NCBI GenBank assembly: GCA_007280515.1
Contig: QYPL01000020.1
Location: 1 to 64,000, forward strand
Direction of reading: 5' to 3'
Source of the DNA: Sediminibacterium sp.
Lineage (GTDB): Bacteria; Bacteroidota; Bacteroidia; Chitinophagales; Chitinophagaceae
DNA length: 64,000 nucleotides
Below are positions 18,584 to 27,845 of this stretch, in pieces; position 1 is the stretch's first letter, and every line of letters begins with the position of its first letter. The translations under genes and the position numbers were made by a program. A model generated the notes under the pieces. That model saw only the letters and a list, made by a program, of their open reading frames with translations, did no database searches and was not told the origin of the DNA.

Positions 18584-19891
18584 ATGAAATACACAGCCTT
18601 AGACTCCCAAATATTTATTCAAAATAGAAAGCGTTTTGTATCCAAAATGCAAAAAAATAGTATTGCCATTTTTGTAAGTAACGACGAATATCCCTTAAAT
18701 GGAGATGCCTTACATGACTTTAAACAAAACACTGAATTGTATTGGTTATCGGGTATTGAGCAAGAGGGTTCCATGGTTATTTTATTTCCAGACAACCCCG
18801 ATCCAAAATTTAGAGAAGTACTAGTGCTAGTAAGACCACAGGAGTTAAAAGAAATTTGGGATGGTAAAAGATTAAGAGCCAATGAAGCCACCTCTATTTC
18901 TGGAATGAAAACCATTGTATGGGTAGATGTATTAGATGGTATCTTACAACAGTGGATACATTTAGCCAATGCCATTTATTTAGACTCAAATGAAAACGAT
19001 AGAAAAAATAATTTATTAAGAACCAGTGAATACCGTTTTATAGATGAAATGAAAGCAAGGTATCCACTACATAGTTTTTGCAGAGCTGCCACCATTATGA
19101 AAGAATTGCGTGCAGTGAAAACTAAAGAAGAAGTGCAAGTCATTCAAAAAGCGATTGATATTACCGAAGTGGCTTTTAGAAGGTTATTGCAATTCATTCA
19201 GCCAGGTGTGAAGGAATATGAAATTGAAGCAGAAATTTATCATTCATTTTTATCTCAACGAGCCACAGGAGTAGCTTACCATAGCATAATAGCGAGTGGT
19301 GATAATGCAAGAACCTTACATTATATAAGTAATAACAATGTATGTAAGGACGGAGAATTAATCTTGATGGATTTTGGTGCGGAGTATGGTGGCTACTGCG
19401 CCGACTTAACTAGAACCGTTCCTGTGAATGGCAAATTCACTAAAAGACAAAAACAAGTATACAATGCTTGTTTGCATCTGCATGATTATGCAAAGTCTAT
19501 TTTAAAACCTGGTATTAGCATTGTAAATTATACCGACAAAGTAGGAGAGGAAGCAAGTAAGCAATTTTTAAAAATTGGTTTAATAAGCAAGTCAGATGTA
19601 AAAAATGAAGATACAGGAAACAGGGCCTATAGAAAATATTTATACCATGGTATATCGCATCATTTAGGAATAGATGTGCACGACTTAGGAACAAGAACCG
19701 CTCCTATTACAGCAGGTATGGTATTTACAGTAGAACCGGGTATTTATATCAAGGAAGAAAAAATGGGCGTGCGTATTGAAAATAATATTTGGATTACCAA
19801 AACAGGTCATCAGGATTTAATGAAAAATATACCTATTAAAGCTGAAGAAATAGAAGCCTTGATGCGAAGAGTAAAAAGCGGTAAAAAATAA
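18584..19891 (+). CDS. pepP: Xaa-Pro aminopeptidase (M24 family)
   Basis: A metallopeptidase of 435 residues that removes an N-terminal residue preceding proline. The AMP_N domain (about 1-140) is followed by the pita-bread M24 fold with metal ligands in LMDFGAEYGGYCADLTR, the HHLGIDVHD histidine region, VEPGIYI and the final GVRIENN. I chose the ATG at 18584 over a TTG at 18554, which would only add a short unlike segment. pssA follows after 8 bases, making pepP-pssA-purS-rsmI a likely operon. Confidence 0.92.
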   Translation: MKYTALDSQIFIQNRKRFVSKMQKNSIAIFVSNDEYPLNGDALHDFKQNTELYWLSGIEQEGSMVILFPDNPDPKFREVLVLVRPQELKEIWDGKRLRANEATSISGMKTIVWVDVLDGILQQWIHLANAIYLDSNENDRKNNLLRTSEYRFIDEMKARYPLHSFCRAATIMKELRAVKTKEEVQVIQKAIDITEVAFRRLLQFIQPGVKEYEIEAEIYHSFLSQRATGVAYHSIIASGDNARTLHYISNNNVCKDGELILMDFGAEYGGYCADLTRTVPVNGKFTKRQKQVYNACLHLHDYAKSILKPGISIVNYTDKVGEEASKQFLKIGLISKSDVKNEDTGNRAYRKYLYHGISHHLGIDVHDLGTRTAPITAGMVFTVEPGIYIKEEKMGVRIENNIWITKTGHQDLMKNIPIKAEEIEALMRRVKSGKK

Positions 19892-19899
19892 AAACGAAG

Positions 19900-20670
19900 A
19901 TGAAAAAACAGATTCCTAATTTAATTACACTGCTTAATTTATTTTTTGGCTGCCTTGCCATTCTGGTTAGTTTTCAATCGGGCACTATGGCTACCTTAGA
20001 TGAAACAGGAGCAATGGTTATTGAAATTCCAGAGCAAATATATTATGCGAGTATGTTTATAGGACTAGCAGCTGTAGTTGACTTTTTTGATGGTTTTGCT
20101 GCTCGTTTATTAAAAGTAAATTCTGAATTAGGAAAGCAACTCGATTCACTTGCAGATGTAGTAAGTTTTGGAGTGGCGCCTGCTTTTATTGTTTTTCAAT
20201 TCTTAAGACTATCCCTTGCTTCCGATATCAATGCCTTATCGCACACAACTATAATGATGGCGCCTGCCTTTATTATAGCTTTAGCAGGAGCCTACCGTTT
20301 AGCTAAATTCAATATCGATCCAGACCAATCCACTTATTTTAAAGGGGTGCCCATACCTATGATAGGCATTTTAACAGCAGCCTTTCCACTAGTGTATTGG
20401 CAGTCTCAAACTACTATTTTCTCTAAATTATTATTGAACCCAACATTTTGGTATATCTATATAATTATAGTTTCTTATCTGATGGTGATGGATAGACCCA
20501 TGCTAGCTTTGAAGAGTTTAAGTAGCAAGAAGAAATTAATACTACCCTTAGCCTTCGTAGTAGTAGAAACCATTATTTCTGCCTACTTTTTTAAATGGAT
20601 GGCCATCCCATTTGCCTTTATTGGCTATTGCTTAGTATCTTCGTTTTACAGAAAAACAATCACTCAATAA
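19900..20670 (+). CDS. pssA: CDP-diacylglycerol--serine O-phosphatidyltransferase
   Basis: An inner-membrane enzyme that makes phosphatidylserine, the precursor of phosphatidylethanolamine. At 256 residues it has multiple membrane segments and the CDP-alcohol phosphatidyltransferase signature DG-x2-AR-x8-G-x3-D-x3-D, seen as DGFAARLLKVNSELGKQLD followed by SLAD. The downstream gene purS is only 7 bases away. Confidence 0.9.
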   Translation: MKKQIPNLITLLNLFFGCLAILVSFQSGTMATLDETGAMVIEIPEQIYYASMFIGLAAVVDFFDGFAARLLKVNSELGKQLDSLADVVSFGVAPAFIVFQFLRLSLASDINALSHTTIMMAPAFIIALAGAYRLAKFNIDPDQSTYFKGVPIPMIGILTAAFPLVYWQSQTTIFSKLLLNPTFWYIYIIIVSYLMVMDRPMLALKSLSSKKKLILPLAFVVVETIISAYFFKWMAIPFAFIGYCLVSSFYRKTITQ

Positions 20671-20677
20671 AATTCGT

Positions 20678-20929
20678 ATGACATTTCAAGTTCAAATTAA
20701 AGTAATGCCTTTGAAAGATTTATTAGATCCTCAAGGAAAGGCAGTTTTAGGGGGTCTACATAATTTAGGTATGACAGGTGTACAAGATGTAAGAGTAGGA
20801 AAACATATTACATTACAAATTGAAGCAGCTAACGAAGCAGCCGCCAAAGAAATAGCAGAAACGGCTAGTAAGCAATTATTAGCCAATGCAGTAATGGAAT
20901 ATTTTGAAATTGAGGTTCTTAAGTCCTAG
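20678..20929 (+). CDS. purS: Phosphoribosylformylglycinamidine synthase subunit PurS
   Basis: A small (83-residue) subunit of the three-part FGAM synthase, which bridges PurL and PurQ in purine synthesis. The family phrase LDPQGKAVLGGLHNLG and the following VRVGKHITLQIE match PurS closely. purL and purQ are not in the window, so the subunit genes are dispersed here, or a large PurL is used and PurS has been kept; the sequence cannot decide. It is tightly packed after pssA. Confidence 0.88.
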   Translation: MTFQVQIKVMPLKDLLDPQGKAVLGGLHNLGMTGVQDVRVGKHITLQIEAANEAAAKEIAETASKQLLANAVMEYFEIEVLKS

Positions 20930-20959
20930 ATTCTTTTAATTAATTTTTTAATTATTTCC

Positions 20960-21625
20960 ATGTTATATATTGTTCCTACACCTATTGGAAATTTAAAAGA
21001 TTTTACTTTCAGAGCAATTGAAGTACTTCAAGAAGTAGATTTTATTTTATGTGAAGACACGCGTACTTCTTCCAAGTTATTACAGCATTATAAAATTCAT
21101 AAGCCACTGACGCCTTATCATCAACATAATGAGCATAAGGTGGTGGATCATTTAGTTCAACAATTACAAACAGGTAAAAATATTGCTTTAATTACCGATG
21201 CAGGAACACCCGGCATTTCCGACCCAGCCTTTTTATTAGTACGTGCTTGTAAAGCGGCTGGAGTGGCTATTACAAGTTTACCCGGTGCTACCGCCTTTGT
21301 ACCAGCACTAGTGAATAGTGGTTTACCTGCTACTCGTTTTATATTCGAAGGTTTTATTCCTTTAAAAAAAGGCAGAAAAACTTTAATGGAATCCTTGGCG
21401 AACGAAGAGCGTACCATGATATTTTATGAAAGCCCTATGCGCTTAGTAAAAACATTAGAATTATTTGCCACTCATTTTGGGGCCGATAGACAAGCCTCTG
21501 TAAGCAGAGAACTTACCAAAATTTACGAAGAAAATATTTCGGACTCTTTAGCCAACTTAATTACCCATTTCTCTTCCAAGCAAGTGAAGGGAGAAATTGT
21601 GATAGTGGTCGACGGAAAGCAATAG
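20960..21625 (+). CDS. rsmI: 16S rRNA (cytidine(1402)-2'-O)-methyltransferase
   Basis: RsmI methylates the ribose of C1402 in the ribosomal decoding centre. At 221 residues it is a single tetrapyrrole-methylase-type domain, without the extra C-terminal region of E. coli RsmI, as is usual in this phylum. Motifs are VPTPIGNLKDFTFRAIEVL at the N-terminus, CEDTRTSSKLL, and the glycine-rich DAGTPGISDPAFLLVRA. It is the last gene of the pepP-pssA-purS-rsmI run. Confidence 0.93.
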   Translation: MLYIVPTPIGNLKDFTFRAIEVLQEVDFILCEDTRTSSKLLQHYKIHKPLTPYHQHNEHKVVDHLVQQLQTGKNIALITDAGTPGISDPAFLLVRACKAAGVAITSLPGATAFVPALVNSGLPATRFIFEGFIPLKKGRKTLMESLANEERTMIFYESPMRLVKTLELFATHFGADRQASVSRELTKIYEENISDSLANLITHFSSKQVKGEIVIVVDGKQ

Positions 21626-21703
21626 CATTTCCTATAGCTCAATTTATATAATAATTAGTAAATTTCTAATTAATGAATTAAATTAGCTTCTTAATTCAGC
21701 CCT

Positions 21704-23650
21704 ATGATAAAGAAGTCAATTCTATCTGTTCTTGCATTTATTTGTTTTGCAAATCTTTCTAATGCCCAAGCCGATCGTTGGCAACAACGTATCGACTATA
21801 AAATTAAAGCAGCCCTTGACGTTACTACTAATATAGTGAAGGGAACAGAAGAATTAATATATACCAATAATTCACCCGATACCTTGCGCAAAGTATATTT
21901 CCATATGTATTGGAATGCCTTTCAACCTAATTCTTCAATGGATATTCGTAGTAGAGAGCTTGGAAAAAATTTATTAAATTTTAAGCGTGGTTCTATTACT
22001 GCCTCTAATGCAACTATGTTAGGTCAAGAAGCTTCACAAGATTGGGATAGAAGGGTAAGAGACCGTATTCAAAAATTAGCACCTACTGAAATAGGTTATC
22101 AAAGAATAAGTCAAATTTTAATCAATGGTAAGGCTCAAAAATTAATAGAACACGAAACTATCTTAGAAGTACAACTAACGCAAGCCATTGCACCCAAAAC
22201 CTCTATTAAAATGAACTTGCAATTTGAAGCGCAAGTGCCTGTACAAATAAGACGCTCTGGCCGTGACAATGCAGAGGGTGTGCGTTATTCCATGAGTCAG
22301 TGGTATCCTAAAATGGTAGAATACGATTACCAAGGATGGAATGCCAATGCTTATATAGCCCGAGAGTTTTATGGTGTTTGGGGCAATTATGATGTGACAT
22401 TAAGTTTAGATAAATCTTATATGGTAGCAGCTACGGGTGTTTTACAAAACCCGAATGCAGTCGCCGACAAATTTGGTAATCTTAGTTGGAACTTTAAAGG
22501 AAACAATATTCACGATTTTATGTGGGCTGCCGATAATCATTACAAGCATTTATCTAAAGAAGTGCGTAAGGGTTTAACCTTCCATGTTTATTTCAAAGAA
22601 AAAAATGCTTCTTCTGATAGCGCCTGGGCCAATGTTTTATGGGCTGCAGAGAAGGCCCTGCCTTATATGGAGAAAAAATTTGGAGCCTATCCTTATCCTG
22701 TATACTCTTTTGTACAAGGAGGTGATGGGGGTATGGAATATGGAATGGGTACTTTGTTAAAAGGGCCTGGTCTTGGAACAGTGTTTCATGAGTGGATGCA
22801 TAGTTGGTATCAACATATTTTAGGTACCAATGAAAGTTTATTCCCTTGGATGGATGAAGGCTTTACCTCTTATGCAGAAGACGATATCTCTTATTGGTAT
22901 AATAATAATTATGCTTTAGTATCTCCTTATATCAATGAAAAAGAAAAAGCAAGATTAAAAGCGGAGATAGAAACTGCAAAAACGCAACTACCCGCCATTC
23001 AATTTGGTAATTATGCAGGTTATTTAACATTGGCTAAAAGTGGTATTGAAGAACCTATGAGCACACACTCCGATCATTATAATTATAATTATTCTTATAG
23101 TAGTGCTGCTTATTCAAAAGGGGCTACTTTCTTAGGTTTATTAGGTTATTTAGTGAGCGATTCTGTAAGGGACATTGTTTTAACGAATTACTATAATACT
23201 TGGAAGTTTAAACATCCTAATGCTAATGATTTTACAAGAGTGGCAGAAAAAACTTCAGGACTTCAATTACAGTGGTTGAAAGAATATTGGGTAAACTCTA
23301 CAAAAACCATTGATTATGGTTTAAATAATATTGAAGTAAGTGCGAATAACGCGAACGCCATTATTAGTATTCAACGTAATGGTAAATTCCCTATGCCTAT
23401 TGAAGTACTTATTACCTATAAGGACGGTACTAGTGAACTACATTATATCCCACTAGATTTAATGTTAGGTACTAAGCCAGCAGAGGGTAGTGTAAATAGA
23501 ATAGTTCATACAGAATGGCAGTGGGTAGCACCTAGCTATACTTTTGAAACAAGTAAGCCGCTGTCTGCACTAAAATCAATTGAGATTGATCCAAGCCAAC
23601 GCATGCCTGATATTAATAGAAGTAATAATAAATTAGAGATACCTAATTAG
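21704..23650 (+). CDS. Exported M1 family metallopeptidase
   Basis: A zinc aminopeptidase-like enzyme of 648 residues with a signal peptide (cleavage after NAQ, about residue 22), so it is periplasmic or surface-associated. The zinc site is intact: HEWMH at 362-366 and the third ligand Glu385 in MDEGFTSY. The usual exopeptidase GxMEN motif is replaced by GGMEYG, so the substrate's N-terminus may be recognised differently from the classical enzymes. A C-terminal beta-rich part follows. A long hairpin lies between it and rsmG. Confidence 0.87.
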   Translation: MIKKSILSVLAFICFANLSNAQADRWQQRIDYKIKAALDVTTNIVKGTEELIYTNNSPDTLRKVYFHMYWNAFQPNSSMDIRSRELGKNLLNFKRGSITASNATMLGQEASQDWDRRVRDRIQKLAPTEIGYQRISQILINGKAQKLIEHETILEVQLTQAIAPKTSIKMNLQFEAQVPVQIRRSGRDNAEGVRYSMSQWYPKMVEYDYQGWNANAYIAREFYGVWGNYDVTLSLDKSYMVAATGVLQNPNAVADKFGNLSWNFKGNNIHDFMWAADNHYKHLSKEVRKGLTFHVYFKEKNASSDSAWANVLWAAEKALPYMEKKFGAYPYPVYSFVQGGDGGMEYGMGTLLKGPGLGTVFHEWMHSWYQHILGTNESLFPWMDEGFTSYAEDDISYWYNNNYALVSPYINEKEKARLKAEIETAKTQLPAIQFGNYAGYLTLAKSGIEEPMSTHSDHYNYNYSYSSAAYSKGATFLGLLGYLVSDSVRDIVLTNYYNTWKFKHPNANDFTRVAEKTSGLQLQWLKEYWVNSTKTIDYGLNNIEVSANNANAIISIQRNGKFPMPIEVLITYKDGTSELHYIPLDLMLGTKPAEGSVNRIVHTEWQWVAPSYTFETSKPLSALKSIEIDPSQRMPDINRSNNKLEIPN

Positions 23651-23669
23651 CACAAATAGTTTTTAAAGA

Positions 23670-23740
23670 AAGCCTTAATTATTTCATCGAACGAACTTTC
23701 GAGCACGCGCAGAGAGAGTGAGAGGGAATAATTAAGGCTT
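23670..23740. terminator. Long hairpin between convergent M1 peptidase and rsmG genes
   Basis: A perfect 14-bp stem (23670-23683 with 23727-23740, AAGCCTTAATTATT and its complement) encloses a 43-base loop. The loop itself holds a 5-bp hairpin TCGAA/TTCGA (23687-23691 with 23698-23702). The right arm covers the stop codon of rsmG. It probably acts as a bidirectional terminator, although the loop is unusually long and structured. Confidence 0.6.
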
Positions 23741-24373
23741 CTTTACTTGTATGATAAACTTCTCTTCAAAATAAGCTTCTTGAAAAATGTCATGAATTGA
23801 CATCATTTTAGGACGCAGGCCACTTTCAAAAATTTCTTGGTGCAAGTCTCCACCTTTTAAACAAATCAAAGCATTGGCTTGATCGGGCTTTTTATGTAAT
23901 ATAGGTCCGGCCCATTTCCATAAATCTTTTAAGGGTGCCACGGCGCGACTAATGGCGTAATCGAATTTTTTATTCTTAATTTCTTCTACGCGCGTATGTT
24001 TAGTGGTAATATTTTTAATACCCGCTATTTCACAAACGGCGTCTACTACTTTTAATTTTTTAGCAATACTATCTACAGCTAAAAATTGTACTTCAGGAAA
24101 AAAGATAGCAAGGGGTACGCAGGGGAAACCACCCCCGCATCCAATATCAATTACCTGTGTGCCTTTCTCCCACTCGGCAATGGCTGCAATACTTAATGAA
24201 TGTAAAATATGATGTAGGTAAATATGATCAATGTCTTTTCTAGAGATGACATTAATTTGACTATTCCACTCTTTGTAAGCAGGCTCAAGTGCTTCGAATT
24301 GACTTAACTGCTTAGGCGTGAAATCGGCAAAGTACTTGGTAATTAGTTCCAATTTTTCTGTGGGGCTTTCCAT
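23732..24373 (-). CDS. rsmG: 16S rRNA (guanine(527)-N7)-methyltransferase
   Basis: RsmG makes m7G527 in 16S rRNA. The 213-residue product has the SAM motif VIDIGCGGGFPCVPLAIFFP and the later SRAVAPLKDLWKW and LKGG segments typical of GidB/RsmG. The start overlaps the end of the upstream glycosyltransferase gene by 31 bases, so translation is probably coupled. The 3' end lies within the arm of a long hairpin. Confidence 0.93.
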   Translation of the reverse strand: MESPTEKLELITKYFADFTPKQLSQFEALEPAYKEWNSQINVISRKDIDHIYLHHILHSLSIAAIAEWEKGTQVIDIGCGGGFPCVPLAIFFPEVQFLAVDSIAKKLKVVDAVCEIAGIKNITTKHTRVEEIKNKKFDYAISRAVAPLKDLWKWAGPILHKKPDQANALICLKGGDLHQEIFESGLRPKMMSIHDIFQEAYFEEKFIIQVKKP

Positions 24374-25470
24374 ACACTAGGCAAGGTAAATAAATAATAG
24401 AAGATAGACCAGAAATCAAATAAAATAAACCAGGGCCATAGGTCTAGTTCATTGAGTTTTTTCATAGTGCTTCTTAAAATAGTGCCTTGTATAAGCATTC
24501 TAATGCTCCATAAGGAAGCTAATAAAATATATTCTTTGGTAAATATAATGGCGGTAATTAAAATGGGGTATACTAAAAACTGACTAATAGCATAAAAAGC
24601 AAGTAGGGTAGCATGAGATAATTTATAATACTTGCTGGTGGTATAATGCCTGTACTTTTGATTCATCCAATCGTGCAAGCTTGTTTTAGGTTCACTTAAA
24701 GTATGCGCATCTTTATCAATGACAATGGCAGTATTATATTTATTGGCTACTTGGTTAATAAATAAATCGTCGTCGCCACTAGGCATTTGATTAATGGAAG
24801 AGAAGCCTTTATTGCGAATAAACACCTCTTTTTTATAAGATAAATTTCTTCCTACACCCATATAAGGCATACCAGCTAAGGCATAAGAAAAATATTGTAA
24901 GGCGGTTTGAAATGTTTCAAAACGAATAAGCTTATTTATTAAGCCTGGCTTCTTTTTATAAGCGCCATAGCCTAGTACAATTTCAATACCCTCGTCATAA
25001 CCATCTTGCATAAGGCGCATCCAATGTTCACTTGCAGGCACGCAGTCGGCGTCTGTTAATAGTAAGGTTTCATTTTTTGCCGATTTAATACCAATAGACA
25101 AAGGAAACTTTTTTCCATTGATCATTTTAGCTTCTTGAGAAAGTAAAACCGGGTTTAAATTCTTAAACGATTTTTTAAATTCTTCTAATAAATATTTTGT
25201 TTCATCCTCAGAATTATCATTCACTAAAACAATCTCGTGTGTGGTGTTATACTCTTGTACTAAAACACCCGGTAAATTATTGGCTAAATTAGCAGCTTCG
25301 TCTCTTGCGCAAATCACCACCGAAATGGGATGTTCCATATGTGTTGCCTTTTCGGGCTTCTTATAAATAGCTAATCTAAGAAAAAAGTATAGATAATAAA
25401 ACAGCTGCATAGCAATGACGCCTATAAAACTGCCTATCAATATGTTTGATAGTGGAAGGTTAGTTAACAT
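24343..25470 (-). CDS. Glycosyltransferase family 2, membrane-anchored
   Basis: An inverting GT2 enzyme of 375 residues with an N-terminal membrane helix (about 5-30), a cytoplasmic GT-A domain (about 45-270) and two to three C-terminal membrane helices. The nucleotide-sugar/metal motif is LLTDADCVPAS, the catalytic acidic motif is SGDDDLFI, and a QKYRHY string stands where processive enzymes have QxxRW. The product is unknown. The start at 25470 is 4 bases from a TACTTTTG box, so the transcript is probably leaderless. Confidence 0.83.
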   Translation of the reverse strand: MLTNLPLSNILIGSFIGVIAMQLFYYLYFFLRLAIYKKPEKATHMEHPISVVICARDEAANLANNLPGVLVQEYNTTHEIVLVNDNSEDETKYLLEEFKKSFKNLNPVLLSQEAKMINGKKFPLSIGIKSAKNETLLLTDADCVPASEHWMRLMQDGYDEGIEIVLGYGAYKKKPGLINKLIRFETFQTALQYFSYALAGMPYMGVGRNLSYKKEVFIRNKGFSSINQMPSGDDDLFINQVANKYNTAIVIDKDAHTLSEPKTSLHDWMNQKYRHYTTSKYYKLSHATLLAFYAISQFLVYPILITAIIFTKEYILLASLWSIRMLIQGTILRSTMKKLNELDLWPWFILFDFWSIFYYLFTLPSVWKAPQKNWN

Positions 25471-25474
25471 GATA

Positions 25475-25482
25475 CAAAAGTA
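25475..25482 (-). promoter_or_regulatory. -7 box of the GT2 glycosyltransferase gene
   Basis: On the minus strand TACTTTTG matches TAnnTTTG exactly and ends 4 bases before the ATG at 25470. No good -33 element is seen at the usual distance. It is divergent from the tgt promoter 62 bases away. Confidence 0.5.
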
Positions 25483-25544
25483 TAGCATGCACCTTCAACT
25501 ACTTCAGTAGGAGATTGAATGTGGAAAAATAGCCCATTTGACCT

Positions 25545-25552
25545 TACCTTTG
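25545..25552 (+). promoter_or_regulatory. -7 box of tgt
   Basis: TACCTTTG is an exact TAnnTTTG match that ends 4 bases before the tgt ATG at 25557, so transcription is expected to start at or next to the start codon. A clear -33 element is not visible. Confidence 0.55.
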
Positions 25553-25556
25553 CGCC

Positions 25557-26696
25557 ATGGCGGCACTTCAATTTAACTTAGCATATCAAAGCAAAATAGG
25601 GGCATCAAGGGCAGGTACCATTACCACCGACCATGGTGAAATCCAAACCCCTATATTCATGCCTGTGGGAACCATTGGTTCTGTAAAAGCAGTCACACAA
25701 CAGCAACTTAAAAAAGATATCAACGCGCAAATTATTTTAGGTAATACTTATCATCTTTATTTGCGACCAGGAACAGAAGTAATGGAGGCTGCTGGTGGCT
25801 TACACCGTTTTATGGGTTGGGACCGACCTATCTTAACCGACAGCGGCGGCTACCAAGTTTTTTCATTAGCATCGAATAGAAAAATTAAACCAGAGGGTGT
25901 TTTATTTCAATCGCATATTGATGGCAGTAAGCATTTGTTTAGTCCTGAAAAAGTAATGGATATTCAAAGAAGTATTGGTGCAGATATTATCATGGCTTTT
26001 GATGAATGCCCTCCTTATCCTAGTGAATATGAATATGTGCAAAAGAGCATGGATTTGACTCATTTATGGTTGGATAAATGTTTTAATAGGTTAGCAGAAA
26101 CGCCCGATTTATATGGTCATTCGCAAAACTTATTCCCCATAGTGCAAGGAGGTACTTATGCCGATTTAAGAAAAGCATCCTGCGAATACATTAGTTCAAA
26201 AAATGCAGTGGGTAATGCTATTGGGGGATTAAGTGTGGGAGAGTCAGAACAAGAATTATATGATTTCACACAATTATGTTGTGAAAATTTACCAGTGAAT
26301 AAACCTAGGTATTTAATGGGTGTAGGCACCCCTTGGAATATTTTAGAAGCCATTGATTTAGGCGTTGATATGTTTGATTGTGTCATGCCCACACGCAATG
26401 GTCGCAATGGAATGGTATTTACTTCTCAAGGCGTTATTAATATTAAGAACAAACAATGGGCCAGTGATTTTTCACCATTGGATCCGGGACTACCCAATGA
26501 GCTAAGTCAATATTATACAAAGGCCTATATGCGCCATTTATTTATGTCAGGTGAAATATTAGGTTTACAATTGGCTAGTATTCAGAATCTATCTTTTTAT
26601 CTTTGGTTAGTAGGCCAGGCAAGAGAACATATTATAGCAGGTGATTATTCCAGTTGGAAAAAAACAATGGTGGCGCAAATTAGTAAACGATTATAA
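25557..26696 (+). CDS. tgt: tRNA-guanine(34) transglycosylase lacking zinc ligands
   Basis: Tgt swaps G34 for preQ1 in tRNAs with GUN anticodons. The 379-residue product keeps the base-binding Asp in LTDSGGYQVF, the FDECPP motif, and the nucleophile Asp in DCVMPTRNGRNG. The structural zinc site is gone: where most Tgt have CxCxxC before the AYLxHL stretch, this has PLDPGLPNELSQYYTKAYMRHL-like spacing without any Cys, and the fourth ligand His is Gln in LASIQNLSFY. The length is normal, so this is not a truncation. Confidence 0.92.
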   Translation: MAALQFNLAYQSKIGASRAGTITTDHGEIQTPIFMPVGTIGSVKAVTQQQLKKDINAQIILGNTYHLYLRPGTEVMEAAGGLHRFMGWDRPILTDSGGYQVFSLASNRKIKPEGVLFQSHIDGSKHLFSPEKVMDIQRSIGADIIMAFDECPPYPSEYEYVQKSMDLTHLWLDKCFNRLAETPDLYGHSQNLFPIVQGGTYADLRKASCEYISSKNAVGNAIGGLSVGESEQELYDFTQLCCENLPVNKPRYLMGVGTPWNILEAIDLGVDMFDCVMPTRNGRNGMVFTSQGVINIKNKQWASDFSPLDPGLPNELSQYYTKAYMRHLFMSGEILGLQLASIQNLSFYLWLVGQAREHIIAGDYSSWKKTMVAQISKRL

Positions 26697-26739
26697 ATCA
26701 GTTTATCAAGATTATAATAAAGTAATTAATAAAGATCAT

Positions 26740-27831
26740 TTGAAAAAATTAGATTGGTACATATTAAATAAGTTTTTAAAAGTTTTCTTTTTCTCTATCT
26801 TTTTATTTGCTGTCATTGCAGTAGTAATAGATGGAAGTGAAAAGACAGATGATTTTGTACGCTCTGGTTTTTCTGCAGGTGAAATTTTTACGCATTACTA
26901 TATTGGTTTCATTCCACATATTATTGCATTACTATTTCCTTTATTTGTTTTTATAGCGGTGATATTTTTTACTTCTAAAATGGCAGGGCAAACTGAAATC
27001 ATTGCTATACTGGCTAGTGGTACTTCTTATAATAGATGGTTAAGACCCTATTGGATGGGGGGAGTTTTATTAGGTTTATTTTTATGGATATCGAATTTGT
27101 ATTTTATTCCCAAGGCCAATATTGTTAGAGGAAGTTTTGAAGCAGCTTACGTCGATAACCATTCGAGTTACAATGCCTTAATTCAAGGTTCCACCGATAT
27201 TTATTTTAAAGTAGACTCCTTTACCTACGCAGGTATTTATGGATATGATACGGCAGCTAAAAGAGGGAATAATTTTTTCATTTATAAAGTAGAGGGAGAT
27301 AAAGTAAATTATAATTTAAGAGCAGAAACTATTTTATGGGATACCATCGTAAAACAATGGGCATTAGCAGAAGCAATAGAAAGAAATGTTTTCAATAATA
27401 GAGAACAGATAAATTATGTTTCATCGATGCATAAAAAATTTGGTTTTCTTCCCATTGATTTAGAGAAAGACAAATACACTAAGGATAAGTTAACCACCCC
27501 TCAGTTGATCAAACAAATTAAATTGGAAGAAATTAGAGGGTCGGAGGTCTTAAACGAATTAAGAATTGAAAGATATAGAAGGGATGCCACCCCCATTACT
27601 GTATTATTATTAACCTTAATTGGAGCCATTATTGCGGGTCATAAAGTAAGGGGAGGATCTGGCTCCCACCTAGCCCTTGGCTTTATTATAGCGGCCCTAT
27701 TCATTATTACCGACAGGTTCTCTACTATCTTCTCCACCAAGGGCAATTTACCCCCCTTATTGGCTGCCTGGATACCCAATATTATTTTTGTATGGGTGGT
27801 ATATTATTTGTACAAAAAAGCAGCTAAGTAA
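26740..27831 (+). CDS. LptF/LptG family permease
   Basis: An inner-membrane component of the lipopolysaccharide export ABC system (Lpt). The 363-residue product has three membrane helices near the N-terminus, a periplasmic beta-jellyroll region in the middle, and three helices at the C-terminus. The conserved MAGQTEIIAILASG coupling segment is present. I choose the TTG at 26740, giving MKKLDWYILNKFLK, because Lpt permeases normally begin just before this helix; the GTG at 26641 would run through the end of tgt. The second permease and LptB are not in the window. Confidence 0.82.
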   Translation: MKKLDWYILNKFLKVFFFSIFLFAVIAVVIDGSEKTDDFVRSGFSAGEIFTHYYIGFIPHIIALLFPLFVFIAVIFFTSKMAGQTEIIAILASGTSYNRWLRPYWMGGVLLGLFLWISNLYFIPKANIVRGSFEAAYVDNHSSYNALIQGSTDIYFKVDSFTYAGIYGYDTAAKRGNNFFIYKVEGDKVNYNLRAETILWDTIVKQWALAEAIERNVFNNREQINYVSSMHKKFGFLPIDLEKDKYTKDKLTTPQLIKQIKLEEIRGSEVLNELRIERYRRDATPITVLLLTLIGAIIAGHKVRGGSGSHLALGFIIAALFIITDRFSTIFSTKGNLPPLLAAWIPNIIFVWVVYYLYKKAAK

Positions 27832-27845
27832 ACCTTTTTTTGAGT

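Noticed and set aside
21666-21686. CTAATT...AATTAG inverted pattern before the M1 peptidase gene
   Set aside because: Only six-base arms in very AT-rich DNA; expected by chance.
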